Shown: one piece after another, positions 1-8,343 of the stretch | Layout of the letters: the number at the start of each line of letters is the position of its first letter | Position numbering within the stretch: position 1 is the first letter of the stretch | Assembly: GCA_038120765.1 (NCBI GenBank) | Contig: JAYOMI010000035.1 | Coordinates: 1 to 33,126 of the forward strand | Origin: CAXBCP01 sp038120765 | GTDB lineage: Bacteria; Pseudomonadota; Alphaproteobacteria; MPNO01; UBA830 | Reading direction: 5' to 3' | DNA length: 33,126 bases | Program-made: the position numbers and the translations under genes | The notes under the pieces: generated by a model | The model's database searches: none | What the model was told of the DNA's origin: nothing | What the model saw: the letters and a program-made list of their open reading frames with translations, nothing else

Positions 1-44
1 CCGTTACAGAACGCGGCCGAAACGTCAAAATCAAGGAGGTCTGA
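1..44 (+). CDS. 3' end of an unidentified upstream gene (partial)
   Basis: The third frame is open from the window edge and stops at TGA 42-44, giving the tail VTERGRNVKIKEV. The stop is one base before the ATG of the next gene, and that gene's strong ribosome binding site (aaggaggt, 34-41) lies inside this tail. This is the arrangement expected of a translationally coupled upstream gene. Because the downstream gene is PaaC-like, a PaaA-like catalytic subunit is a reasonable guess, but 14 codons cannot identify it. Confidence 0.35.
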   Translation, partial: VTERGRNVKIKEV

Positions 45-45
45 C

Positions 46-825
46 ATGCGATTTTCCATAGACGGTCTCGACGGCGCGGCAAGAACCGCCCTCGAAAACG
101 ACCTGTTCGCGATCGCCGACACGAAATTCGTGCTCGGCAACTGGTATACCCGGAGCATCCTGAACGGCCGCTCGCTCCCTGATTTTGCCGCCCTTACCGC
201 GATGACAGGTGCTGCGTACGGTCACACCCGTTCGCTTTGGCAGTACCTCGTCAATTTCGGACATATCCATGGCTGGATCGAGAGAGGCCGCGGCGCTGCG
301 GACATCCGGTCGATGAACATGCTCGATACCCCGCCGATAGGCTGGCCCGACTTTATCGCCACGACATGGCTCGCCGAACAGGCGACCTGGATGGCGATAT
401 CCGGCTACCTGAACTGCCCCGACCGGGCCCTTGCGGGTCTTGCCGAGAAAATCGGCGAGGAAACTTACTTCCATCTCAAATACGCCGAAGGCTGGATGGA
501 AATACTGTCGGAATCCGCCACCGACACCCGCGCCTACGCGGCGGCGCTGGAAAAGCGCTACCCGCTCGCCCTTGCCTGGCTGGGTTCGGCGCCGGGCAGC
601 GATGCGCTGAAAAAGGCCGGATTGAGGGATATTTCACCGGCAAAAATGCAAAAGGCCTTCGCGGCGGAGATCGCCAAAGGGACGGCCTGGACAGACAAGG
701 CCCTCTCTCTGCCGGACGCCACGCCGGAGATACCCGGATGGAATGCCGCCATGCGCCGCGCGGGGCCCCTTCCGGATCGTCTGTTCGAAGCGATCCGCTT
801 CCGCGACCCGGAAGCCGCCCACTAA
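46..825 (+). CDS. PaaC-like phenylacetyl-CoA oxygenase family protein
   Basis: This 259-residue protein resembles the phenylacetic acid catabolic (PaaA/PaaC) ferritin-like family. An N-terminal helical stretch (residues 18-70) has the family pattern of Asp-25, VLG 29-31 and a GHTR segment at 59-62. A second helix (136-153) has EE-x3-H-x6-W spacing around E138, E139, H143 and W150, like the PaaC C-terminal motif. In known complexes PaaC is the structural partner of the di-iron subunit PaaA and lacks iron. The usual acidic residue before GH-x-R is replaced here, so a non-catalytic role is likely. The start is supported by an aaggaggt site five bases upstream. No PaaB, PaaD, PaaE or CoA ligase is visible, so the substrate need not be phenylacetyl-CoA. 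The family is fairly sure; the exact function is open. Confidence 0.8.
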   Translation: MRFSIDGLDGAARTALENDLFAIADTKFVLGNWYTRSILNGRSLPDFAALTAMTGAAYGHTRSLWQYLVNFGHIHGWIERGRGAADIRSMNMLDTPPIGWPDFIATTWLAEQATWMAISGYLNCPDRALAGLAEKIGEETYFHLKYAEGWMEILSESATDTRAYAAALEKRYPLALAWLGSAPGSDALKKAGLRDISPAKMQKAFAAEIAKGTAWTDKALSLPDATPEIPGWNAAMRRAGPLPDRLFEAIRFRDPEAAH

Positions 826-1080
826 CCGGCGGCCTCCGGCCGGCATAGGAACGGATTCATTTGCGCGCGCCGGGTTTTTGTCCGGCGCTCTACCCGCGGA
901 CGCTCTTGCCGATGCGGAAAGACGTCGTTCCGTTCCGTTGCGCCGGACTGGCCCGCACTTTCACTGCCGTTTTCCCGACGGCATCAGATAGAAAAGGAGC
1001 CGGTGCCCGCAAAATCAAAAGGTGCGCGTTCGCAGACATCACGCTTCTCTCATAGAAAACAAATATGGGAGAAAACGAAA

Positions 1081-2130
1081 ATGAGTATATCTGCGAATAT
1101 ATCTGCCTCGCTCTCGCGGCTTCCCCTGGCGGGCGTCCTCGCGGCCGGACTGCTCGGCAGCGCGATCGCCCTACCGGCCCTCACCTCGACGCCTGCGGTG
1201 TCGGCCGAAATCAAGCTCGCGCATTTCATGTCCCCGCGCCATCCGATGGACCGCTTCCTGATGCGCCCCTGGACCGAAGAAGTCGCCAAGGCGACGAATA
1301 ACGCGCTGACGATCCGGATCTATCCGGGCGGCGCGCTCGGCAAGGGGCCGGTGGCCCAGTTCAAACGCGCAGTCGACGGCGTCGCCGACGTCACGTTCGG
1401 CCTGCCGGGCTTTACCTCGAATCTTTTCCCGCGCACCGGTGTGATCGAACTTCCCGGCATCGCCGCGGATGCGGTCGTCGCCGCCAACCAATTGTGGGAT
1501 GCGTTCCCCCTGCTCGCCCCCGAATGGGCGCGTGTCGAAGTGCTGGCGCTGTGGACCAATGAGCGCCAGACAATTCTGACCAGAGAAAAAGCGGTCCGGA
1601 CGCTCGCAGACCTCAAAGACATGAAAATCCGGGTGCCGTCCAAGACACAGGGAACGACGCTCGCCGCCCTCGGCGCGGTGCCGGTCTTCATGCCGATCAA
1701 CCGGGTCTATAACGCAATGAACACCGGCGTTATCGACGGGGTCATGACCGGCCCGAGCACCATCGGCAGTTTCAAGTTCGACGAAGTCGCGAAGTACTTC
1801 ACGACCGGCATGCCGCTCGGCCGCTCGCCTTTCTTCCTGGTGATGAACCGCGATACGTGGAAAAAACTGTCGGACGCCCACAAGGACATAATCCGCAAGA
1901 CCACCGGCCGCGACATGTCCATCAAGGGATCGGCGTTCTACATCAGGGCAGGCAAGGCGGGACTCGACAAAGTCCGCAAATCCGACAAGCACGAAGTCAT
2001 CGAGATGACCGGCAGCGCCCTTGCGGAAGCCACGGCAGCGCTGATGAAATCGCGGGCGGTTCAGGTTGCCGACCTTAAAAAACAGGATATCCCGGCGAAG
2101 GAGATTCTCGCCGCCATGGGCGTGAAATAG
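1081..2130 (+). CDS. dctP: TRAP transporter substrate-binding protein (DctP family)
   Basis: A 349-residue periplasmic solute-binding protein that delivers a carboxylate-type ligand to the DctQM permease. A signal peptide with a hydrophobic core at about residues 15-35 ends in VSA before E43. The mature protein begins EIKLAHFMSP and carries typical DctP segments: IYPGGALGKGP, the conserved Arg stretch MKIRVPSKTQGTTLAALGA, and a C-terminal region with VMNRDTWKKLSD. ATG 1081 is chosen because GGGAG at 1067-1071 precedes it and it gives a clean signal peptide; an upstream in-frame start at 1003 would add a non-signal extension. The 255-bp gap before it (826-1080) holds no gene or clear terminator and probably contains the promoter. 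The ligand cannot be read from sequence; neighbouring oxygenases suggest an organic acid to be catabolised. Confidence 0.93.
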   Translation: MSISANISASLSRLPLAGVLAAGLLGSAIALPALTSTPAVSAEIKLAHFMSPRHPMDRFLMRPWTEEVAKATNNALTIRIYPGGALGKGPVAQFKRAVDGVADVTFGLPGFTSNLFPRTGVIELPGIAADAVVAANQLWDAFPLLAPEWARVEVLALWTNERQTILTREKAVRTLADLKDMKIRVPSKTQGTTLAALGAVPVFMPINRVYNAMNTGVIDGVMTGPSTIGSFKFDEVAKYFTTGMPLGRSPFFLVMNRDTWKKLSDAHKDIIRKTTGRDMSIKGSAFYIRAGKAGLDKVRKSDKHEVIEMTGSALAEATAALMKSRAVQVADLKKQDIPAKEILAAMGVK

Positions 2131-2161
2131 CCCGGGCACTGCCTGAAAACGGATCGTTCTG

Positions 2162-2668
2162 ATGGAACGCTACGTCCTTAGACTGAGCGGGCTGGTGGAA
2201 GGCTGTGTGCGCGTTCTCGCCATCGTCAGCGGTGTCCTGCTGATGGGGCTGATGTTTCTCACCGTCGCCGCCGTCTCGCTCAGGAAAATGACCGAACCCA
2301 TCTTTGGCGCGCAGGATATCTCCGAAGCCGGGCTGATCGCGGTGGTCTTTTTCGCGATGGCCTATTCCGGCTGGACCGGGGGACACATCGCCGTCGACCT
2401 GATCGGCAATTTAATCAAGGGCCGGACCCTGCAGATGCTCGATGTGGGGGTACGTCTCGTCTGCGGGCTGTTCTTCGTCATCGTCACCTGGATGAGCGTT
2501 GTCCACGGGCTCGATGCGCTGGAGTTCGGCGACGGATTCAACCTGCTGCCGATCCCGCACTGGCCTTTCTATTTCATCATCGCCTTCGGTTCGGGAGTAT
2601 TCACGCTCGTCCTGTTCCTGCTTGCGGCCCGCTCCGCCCTGGGCCTGCCGGAGATACAGGTTAAATGA
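2162..2668 (+). CDS. dctQ: TRAP transporter small permease (DctQ family)
   Basis: A 168-residue inner-membrane protein with four hydrophobic helices, at about residues 17-40, 52-72, 93-114 and 134-157, the standard topology and length for DctQ. The family motif region DISEAGLIAVVFFAMAYSG is present and is followed by a GGHIAVDL segment. DctQ assembles with DctM into the sodium-driven permease that accepts substrate from DctP. It begins 31 bases after dctP and overlaps dctM by four bases (ATGA), so the three genes form one operon in the usual P-Q-M order. The ribosome binding site is weak (around cggatcg), consistent with coupled translation from dctP. Confidence 0.93.
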   Translation: MERYVLRLSGLVEGCVRVLAIVSGVLLMGLMFLTVAAVSLRKMTEPIFGAQDISEAGLIAVVFFAMAYSGWTGGHIAVDLIGNLIKGRTLQMLDVGVRLVCGLFFVIVTWMSVVHGLDALEFGDGFNLLPIPHWPFYFIIAFGSGVFTLVLFLLAARSALGLPEIQVK

Positions 2669-3969
2669 GTGAATCCACCATCGGCCTGATCGGCATTGCC
2701 GCGCTGTTCGTGCTGCTCGCCCTCCGGATGCCCGTCGGCATCGTGATGATGCTGATCGGCGGCGCCGGCGTGTGGGCGATCAACGGCTCCAAGGCGGCGC
2801 TCGCCACCCTCGGCAGCGAGCCCTTCGTCATCGCTTCGAATTTCGAACTGCTGATCATCCCGATGTTCGTGCTGATGGGGAACCTCGCCAGCATATCCGG
2901 CATGAGCCGCGATCTGTATGGCGCGGCCTATGCATGGTTCGGCCACTGGCGCGGCGGGCTTGCCTGCGCGACGATTGCCGCCTGTGCCGGGTTTGCCGCC
3001 CTTTCGGGGTCCTCCGTCGCATCGGCGATCACCATGGGCCGCGTCGCCCTGCCGGAAATGCGGCGCTACAATTATCATCCGCGGCTCGCCACCGGCTGTA
3101 TTGCGGCCGGCGGGACGCTGGGCATCCTGATCCCGCCCAGCACGGGTTTCGTCATCTATGCGATCCTGACCGAGGAATCCATTGGCCGGCTGTTCCTTGC
3201 GGGCGTTCTGCCCGGGCTTCTGCTCACCCTGCTGTTCATGGTCTCCATCGGCATCCAGTGCCGTCTCAAGCCGGAACTCGGCCCGTCCGGCCCGAAAATG
3301 CCGATGCGCGCGCGCGTAAAGGCCACAAGTCAGGCCGGCGCCATGACCGGCATCATCCTGGTCACGATCGGCGGGATCTATACCGGCTTCTTCACAGCGG
3401 GAGAGGCCGCCGGCGTCGGCGCCTTTCTGGCCTTCGTTCTCGCCATCGTCCGGCGCTCGGTCAACTGGACCTCGATGAGCGACACCCTGCTGCAGACGGT
3501 GCGGACCAGCGCCTTTGCCTTCCTGATCCTGATTGGCGCGCATGTGTTCAATCCGTTTCTCGCGCTGACGCAGATTCCGACCACCCTGTCCGAAACCCTG
3601 ATCGGCACCAATTTCGCGCCGCTCGGCATCCTGATGATCCTGCTGGTCGCCTTCATCGTGCTTGGCATGTTCCTCGAAGGCTTCGCGATCCTGGTGCTGT
3701 CGCTGCCGATCGTCCACCCGCTGATTATCCAGCTTGGCTACGATCCGATCTGGTTCGGGGTCGTCATGGTGATCGTGCTGGAAATGGGGCTGATCAGCCC
3801 GCCTGTAGGGGTCAACGTGTTTGTCGTGAAATCCATCGCCGAAGACGTGCCGATGGGTGAGATATTCATCGGGATCATGCCGTTCTGGCTCGCCATGGTG
3901 GTCTGCCTCGGCCTGCTGATCGCCTTTCCCGAGATTGCCCTGTTCCTGCCCAATACGATGATAGGCTGA
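2665..3969 (+). CDS. dctM: TRAP transporter large permease (DctM family)
   Basis: A 434-residue inner-membrane transport subunit, full length for DctM, with about 11-12 hydrophobic segments throughout. Family signatures include the N-terminal RMPVGIVMMLIGG stretch, FAALSGSSVASAITMG at about residues 112-127, and GGTLGILIPPSTGFVIYA just after it. The second inverted half has LEMGLISPPVGVNVFVVK near residues 371-388. It starts at an ATGA overlap with dctQ. DctM forms the sodium-coupled translocation pathway. About 80 bases separate it from the luciferase-like monooxygenase gene that follows on the same strand, so co-transcription is plausible and would link import to oxidation. Confidence 0.95.
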   Translation: MSESTIGLIGIAALFVLLALRMPVGIVMMLIGGAGVWAINGSKAALATLGSEPFVIASNFELLIIPMFVLMGNLASISGMSRDLYGAAYAWFGHWRGGLACATIAACAGFAALSGSSVASAITMGRVALPEMRRYNYHPRLATGCIAAGGTLGILIPPSTGFVIYAILTEESIGRLFLAGVLPGLLLTLLFMVSIGIQCRLKPELGPSGPKMPMRARVKATSQAGAMTGIILVTIGGIYTGFFTAGEAAGVGAFLAFVLAIVRRSVNWTSMSDTLLQTVRTSAFAFLILIGAHVFNPFLALTQIPTTLSETLIGTNFAPLGILMILLVAFIVLGMFLEGFAILVLSLPIVHPLIIQLGYDPIWFGVVMVIVLEMGLISPPVGVNVFVVKSIAEDVPMGEIFIGIMPFWLAMVVCLGLLIAFPEIALFLPNTMIG

Positions 3970-4048
3970 CGGGATACTCTCCGGGCGCTGACTCGCATCA
4001 TGTTTATGCGCTATTCTACAGTCAGACAGAAAAGCAGGATTCCGAACA

Positions 4049-5179
4049 ATGCGCCTCGGCTATTTCACGATGCCCATGCATCCGCTCGACACGGACTACA
4101 CGACGACGCTGAAACAGGACCGCGAAGCGATCATCCTGTGCGACAAGCTCGGCTATTACGATGCGTTCGTCGGCGAGCATCTGTCGGACGATGCCGAGAA
4201 CATCACCAATTCGATGCTCTTCCTCGGCACGCTCATCCATTCGACCGACAACATCATGCTGGGCACCGGCACGACGAACCTGACCCATACCCACCCGGTG
4301 CTGGTCGCGAGCCATGCGGCCATGTTCGATCATCTGGCGGAGGGCCGTTTCATCCTCGGCATCAGCCCCGGCACGCTGCGGTCCGACCGCGAGGTACTGG
4401 GCATCGCCAACGAAGACATCAACAAGATGTTCGCCGAATCCATCGACGTCATCCTGGCGATCTGGGAAAGCGAAGCGCCTTACGCGATCAAATTCCCGGA
4501 TAACCGCTGGCAGGTGACGACCGAGAACACGCTTGACGCTCCCTATGGCACGGGCATCCTGCAGAAACCCTACCAGGACCCGCGCCCCGAAATCATCGGC
4601 ACCGTGGTCGCCCCGTTCTCAAAGGGTGTGACCGAAATGGGCAAAAAGGATTTTCACCCCATATCGGCCAATTTCCTGTTCGATAAATGGGCGGCCACCC
4701 ACTGGGCCAATTATGAAGAAGGCTGCGTCGCGGCGGGCCGGAAGGCCGATCCCGCCGACTGGCGCATCGCGCGTACGGTCTTCGTCGCCGACGACGACAA
4801 GGTCGCGCAACGCTATGGCAAGACGGATGCCAACAGCCCCTATCGTTTCTATTACAACCAGCTTGTCTACAAACTGACCAAGGGCGGACGCCAGGCCGTT
4901 TTCAAGCGCCACAGGGATGAGCCCGACGATGCCGTCACGCTCGACCGGGTGATGGACGACCTGGTGATCTGCGGCGATGTCGACAGCGTCGTCGACCAGA
5001 TACTCGCCTTCCGCGAGGTTACGGGCCCGTTCGGCGAGCTCGTCGTCGCGGGCATGGACTGGGTCGACGAGGACCTGACCAAGCGGTCGCTGCAGCTGAT
5101 GGCCGAAGAAGTCATGCCGCGCGTCAACGCCGCGCTGGGTGAAACCGCGACCGGTCCCGGGGCACGAAAGGCAGCCTGA
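4049..5179 (+). CDS. LLM-class flavin-dependent monooxygenase
   Basis: A 376-residue member of the bacterial luciferase-like (LLM) family, closest in character to proteins annotated as limonene 1,2-monooxygenase-like. These enzymes use reduced FMN and oxygen to hydroxylate, or oxidatively cleave, small organic molecules. Visible signatures are the N-terminal strand MRLGYFTMPMHP, EAIILCDKLGYYDAFVGEH, the cofactor-pocket region MLGTGTTNLTHTHPVLVASH, and FDHLAEGRFILGISPG. The start follows an agcagga site at good spacing. The stop is two bases before the sulfurtransferase start, so the two are probably co-translated. A flavin reductase partner is not adjacent; a candidate lies at 20007-20687. 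The family is clear, the substrate is not. Confidence 0.92.
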   Translation: MRLGYFTMPMHPLDTDYTTTLKQDREAIILCDKLGYYDAFVGEHLSDDAENITNSMLFLGTLIHSTDNIMLGTGTTNLTHTHPVLVASHAAMFDHLAEGRFILGISPGTLRSDREVLGIANEDINKMFAESIDVILAIWESEAPYAIKFPDNRWQVTTENTLDAPYGTGILQKPYQDPRPEIIGTVVAPFSKGVTEMGKKDFHPISANFLFDKWAATHWANYEEGCVAAGRKADPADWRIARTVFVADDDKVAQRYGKTDANSPYRFYYNQLVYKLTKGGRQAVFKRHRDEPDDAVTLDRVMDDLVICGDVDSVVDQILAFREVTGPFGELVVAGMDWVDEDLTKRSLQLMAEEVMPRVNAALGETATGPGARKAA

Positions 5180-5181
5180 AG

Positions 5182-6060
5182 ATGACGGAGAATTTTGGCC
5201 CGTTGGTGGATACCGGATGGCTCAAGGACAATCTTGCCCAAAGCGATGTCCGGATAATCGACGCCACCTGGTACGCACCCATAGACGACAAGGACGCCCG
5301 CGCCGAATTCGCGGCAGGCCATATTCCGGGCGCGATCTACGTCGATATCAGCGATGTACGCGATCCGGCGCACCCAGCCCCTCACATGCTGCCGCCGGCG
5401 GACCTGTTTGCCGACTATATGGGGAAAGCGGGGATCGGCCGCGATTGCCGCATCGTCGTCTACGACAACGGAGAATACGCAGCGTCCCGCCTGTGGTGGA
5501 TGTTCCGCGCCCTGGGGCACGACGCCGTGGCCATGCTCGATGGCGGCCTTGCCGCATGGAAGCAGACAGGCGGCGCGCTCGAAACGGACACCCGATCCGC
5601 TACACAGGCTGAATTCCGGGCTGTGGCGCGGCCGGAACTGGTCCGCAGCATGTCGGAAATGCGCGCCAATATCGATGCCCAATCCGGCACGCGCGCGCAG
5701 GTTGTCGATGCTCGCCCGCCCGCGCGGTTTGCCGGCGAATTGCCCGAAATGCGCCCCGGCCTTGAATCGGGCCATATTCCGGGATCGGTCAATCTTCATT
5801 ATATTCACCTGATCGACGCCGAGACGGGCAGGTTCCGCCCGCCCGCCGAGATAGAACGCGCGTTCCGGGACCGCGGAATCGACCCGGACCGCCCCATCGT
5901 GGCAACCTGCGGATCGGGCGTCAGCGCCTGTCACCTGGCGCTGGGGCTCTACCTGACGGGCCGCCGCGACGTGCCTGTCTATGACGGATCCTGGGCGGAG
6001 TGGGGCGCGCACAAGGACAACCCGCGGCTACTGGGCCGCGACGGGGAGACTGGAAAATGA
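5182..6060 (+). CDS. sseA: 3-mercaptopyruvate-type sulfurtransferase (tandem rhodanese)
   Basis: A 292-residue protein of two rhodanese domains (about 1-135, inactive, and 155-285, catalytic). The active loop CGSGVSA at residues 243-249, with C243 as persulfide carrier, matches the CG-S/T-GVTA loop of mercaptopyruvate sulfurtransferases rather than the CRKGVTA of thiosulfate rhodanese. The domain signature GHIPGAIYVD (47-56) and its second copy GHIPGSVNLH (198-207) are both present. It starts two bases after the monooxygenase stop, behind gaaagg, and its stop overlaps the next start (ATGA), so it sits translationally coupled between two oxygenases. That context is unusual for a housekeeping SseA and may mean that it handles sulfur released from a substrate; this is inference. 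Confidence 0.9.
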   Translation: MTENFGPLVDTGWLKDNLAQSDVRIIDATWYAPIDDKDARAEFAAGHIPGAIYVDISDVRDPAHPAPHMLPPADLFADYMGKAGIGRDCRIVVYDNGEYAASRLWWMFRALGHDAVAMLDGGLAAWKQTGGALETDTRSATQAEFRAVARPELVRSMSEMRANIDAQSGTRAQVVDARPPARFAGELPEMRPGLESGHIPGSVNLHYIHLIDAETGRFRPPAEIERAFRDRGIDPDRPIVATCGSGVSACHLALGLYLTGRRDVPVYDGSWAEWGAHKDNPRLLGRDGETGK

Positions 6061-7115
6061 CCGAAACATTCATCCGCAATTGCTGGTATGTCGCCGCGAC
6101 CACGCCGGAGCTTGGCCAGTCGCTCCTGGGGCGCACCCTGCTGGATCAGCCGGTGGTGATGTACAGGCGCGAAGACGGCACGCCGGTTGCGCTGGAAGAC
6201 CGCTGCGCCCACCGCTTTCTGCCGCTGTCCCAGGGATACCGGGTCGGCGACCGCATCCAGTGCGGCTATCACGGCATGGAGTTCGACTGCACCGGCACCT
6301 GCGTCCACGTGCCGGGCCAGAAATCGATACCCAAAGGCTCCGATATCCGCAGCTTCCCGCTGGTGGAAAAATCGAAATTCGTCTGGATATGGCTCGGCGA
6401 CCCCGCCCTTGCCCATGAAAGCCTCGTCCCCGACATCTGGCGCAACGACGATGCGGGCTGGGCCTGCGTTGTCGGCGATCCGATGTACATGAAAGGCGAT
6501 TACCGGCTTGTCGCCGATAACCTGCTCGACCCCAGCCACGTCTCTTTCGTCCATCGCTCGACTTTGGGCACGGACGATGTCGCGGAAATCCCGCAGATCG
6601 CCGCCCAGGACGGTACCGTGGTGACCGTCACGCGCTGGATCCTGGACCGGCCGGCGGCGCCCGTCTACGCGAAGCTCGGCGGCTTCACGGAGAATGTCGA
6701 TCGCTGGCAGATCATGACCTTCAACCCACCGTCGATGGTCGAAGTCGATATGGGAAGCTGCGTCGCCGGCACCGGCGCGACAGAAGGCGACCGCAGCCAG
6801 GGGATAGAACTGCGCGCCTATAACCTTGTCACTCCCGAAACCGCGCAGAGCAGCTGGTATTTCTGGACCCATGTCAGGAATTTCTCGGTCGACGACCAGG
6901 CCGTGACGGATATAGTGCGCAAGAACTTCGTCGAGACGTTCACCGAAGACGTCGCCGTCATCGAAGGCGTTCAGGCGGGGCTTAACCGCTATCCGAATAT
7001 TCCCACCGTCAACCTGGCGGTCGACGGCGGGGCGATCCGCGCCCGCAGGGTAATCGACGAGATCATCGCCGAGGAAGAAGCCCGGCACGGTAACCGGACC
7101 CAGGCGGCTGAATAA
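6057..7115 (+). CDS. Rieske oxygenase alpha subunit (vanillate demethylase-like)
   Basis: A 352-residue aromatic-ring-hydroxylating or O-demethylating oxygenase of the VanA-like, single-subunit type. The Rieske [2Fe-2S] ligands are C50 and H52 (CAH) and C69 and H72 (CGYH). The mononuclear iron site is DNLLDPSHVSFVH (154-166), with H161 and H166 as ligands and D154 or D158 as the likely electron bridge. ATG 6057 is preferred over longer frames because it has gggag upstream, overlaps the sulfurtransferase stop and gives the normal family N-terminus FIRNCWYVAA. No ferredoxin reductase partner is encoded nearby, so electrons must come from elsewhere. The stop is 27 bases from the stop of the convergent hydrolase gene. 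Substrate unknown. Confidence 0.93.
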   Translation: MTETFIRNCWYVAATTPELGQSLLGRTLLDQPVVMYRREDGTPVALEDRCAHRFLPLSQGYRVGDRIQCGYHGMEFDCTGTCVHVPGQKSIPKGSDIRSFPLVEKSKFVWIWLGDPALAHESLVPDIWRNDDAGWACVVGDPMYMKGDYRLVADNLLDPSHVSFVHRSTLGTDDVAEIPQIAAQDGTVVTVTRWILDRPAAPVYAKLGGFTENVDRWQIMTFNPPSMVEVDMGSCVAGTGATEGDRSQGIELRAYNLVTPETAQSSWYFWTHVRNFSVDDQAVTDIVRKNFVETFTEDVAVIEGVQAGLNRYPNIPTVNLAVDGGAIRARRVIDEIIAEEEARHGNRTQAAE

Positions 7116-7142
7116 AATCCACCGCCGGCATACGGGCAGCCT

Positions 7143-8021
7143 CTAGAAACGGAAGCGGAAACCGCCGCCTGCGGCGCTGACGATCCGCCCCGCCACAGGA
7201 TCGGGGAAATGGCCGGTCAGCACCAGGGTGTCGGTATCCGCCGCCCCCTCGATCAGGCGGGTCCGGCTGTCGCGCGACAGCGCGGGGTCGTCGCAGAACG
7301 CGCTGGACCAGTCCGGACGGGCAAGCTGGAGCGGATGCTGGATCGTATCCCCTGTCAATACGGCGTTCCCCTGCGCCGATTTCAGCCGGACCATGGCGTT
7401 TCCGGGCGTGTGGCCGGGTGCATCCTCCACCCAGATGCCGTCGTCAAGCGTGTGCCCGTCATCGACCAGCACCGCCTGCCCGGCCTCGACCACCGGCAGC
7501 ACGCTGTCCTGATAGGACCCGTGATTGACCGGTGCATCGGGGCCCGCCGCAGCGACGGATTGCCAGTGTTCAAGTTCGCGGCGCCCGAACAGATAGCGCG
7601 CGTTGGGAAAGGTCGGCACCCAGCGGCCATCGACCAGACGCGTATTCCAGCCGACATGGTCCACATGCAGATGGGTGCACATCACGAAATCGACGTCTTC
7701 GGGCGCGATGCCCATCGCGGCAAGGTCGGCGAGGTAGGGCCCGTCGCGCATATGCCAGAAATCCCGCTGCGGGCGGTGCTTGTGATTGCCGAGACAGGTA
7801 TCCACGAGAATCGTATGTCGCGGCGTTCGCACGACATAGGAATGGAAACTCATGATCAGGTGGCCTGTCTCCGGGTCGATAAACGCGGGCTGCAGCCAGT
7901 CGGCATTGGCGCGCAGCGTCTCGTCGTCGGCATCGGGGAACAAAAAACCGGGCGGGAAAATGGGGCCTTCATATTCGACAATGCGCGACACGGTCATGTC
8001 GCCGATAGTCTGCGGAATCAT
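7143..8021 (-). CDS. MBL-fold metallo-hydrolase
   Basis: A 292-residue metallo-beta-lactamase-fold hydrolase. The metal-binding motif THLHVDH lies at residues 116-122 (H117, H119, D121, H122). Further ligand segments follow: DAPGHTPGN, a VLTGDT aspartate and a C-terminal TGHFPDP histidine. It resembles the lactonase or quorum-quenching-like branch that acts on lactones and thioesters, but no substrate can be read from sequence. ATG 8021 was chosen because aggaaag precedes it and it gives a compact N-terminus; the longer frame to 8159 runs through non-coding-looking sequence. It is transcribed toward the Rieske gene and away from the sigma-54-controlled small gene. It could open a lactone made by the neighbouring oxygenases. 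Confidence 0.88.
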   Translation of the reverse strand: MIPQTIGDMTVSRIVEYEGPIFPPGFLFPDADDETLRANADWLQPAFIDPETGHLIMSFHSYVVRTPRHTILVDTCLGNHKHRPQRDFWHMRDGPYLADLAAMGIAPEDVDFVMCTHLHVDHVGWNTRLVDGRWVPTFPNARYLFGRRELEHWQSVAAAGPDAPVNHGSYQDSVLPVVEAGQAVLVDDGHTLDDGIWVEDAPGHTPGNAMVRLKSAQGNAVLTGDTIQHPLQLARPDWSSAFCDDPALSRDSRTRLIEGAADTDTLVLTGHFPDPVAGRIVSAAGGGFRFRF

Positions 8022-8343
8022 GCGTGATGTCTTTCCTGTTCGACATCCCCGCCCGGACGGGAATGCCCGTTTCGTTCTGACAGGTGAGGAACAAGCGGAT
8101 AGCGCCCTTTCCCGCAGCCGATCAGCTTGAAATCTGGAGAAACTTGACCGTCTTGGCAAGACCGGGAGGCATATCGGCCGGCGCGGAATCGCAAAACGAG
8201 AAATTCGTCGAAAAATTTTACTGGTACGGAAAATTCAGGGCAATCGGCAATGCTACCCCATTGAAATATATCAATTATCCTTTCTGGCACGGATTTTGCA
8301 TCACTCGGAAGAACGAGAGATTTGTCAGTAAACGAGTAGTGAT
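8022..8343. other. Divergent control region with AT-rich segment
   Basis: This 322-bp gap separates the leftward hydrolase from the rightward small secreted protein. From about 8200 it is noticeably AT-rich compared with the genes around it. It contains a sigma-54 type promoter at 8284-8300 and an imperfect inverted repeat, ATTGA-N6-TCAAT, at 8260-8275 just upstream of it. That repeat is too close to the promoter for a normal enhancer-binding-protein site. No open reading frame here looks coding. Confidence 0.6.
8284..8300 (+). promoter_or_regulatory. Sigma-54 (-24/-12) promoter
   Basis: The sequence CTGGCACGGATTTTGCA matches the RpoN consensus YTGGCACG-N4-TTGCW at every fixed position. The GG (8286-8287) and GC (8298-8299) dinucleotides are separated by exactly ten bases, as required. 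Transcription would start near 8311, about 33 bases before the ATG at 8344. Such promoters need an ATP-dependent enhancer-binding activator; its gene is not in this window. Confidence 0.8.

Noticed and set aside
826..842. GC-rich hairpin after the PaaC-like gene as a terminator
   Set aside because: The stem is only about four pairs and is not followed by T residues.
3988..4025. Nested inverted repeat (CTGACT...AGTCAG, CGCAT...ATGCG) between dctM and the LLM gene
   Set aside because: Arms are short, interrupted by a nine-base bulge and lack a T tract, so neither a terminator nor an operator can be supported.
8260..8275. ATTGA-N6-TCAAT as an enhancer site for sigma-54 activation
   Set aside because: It lies only about 10 bases upstream of the -24 element; enhancer sites normally lie 80-150 bases upstream.
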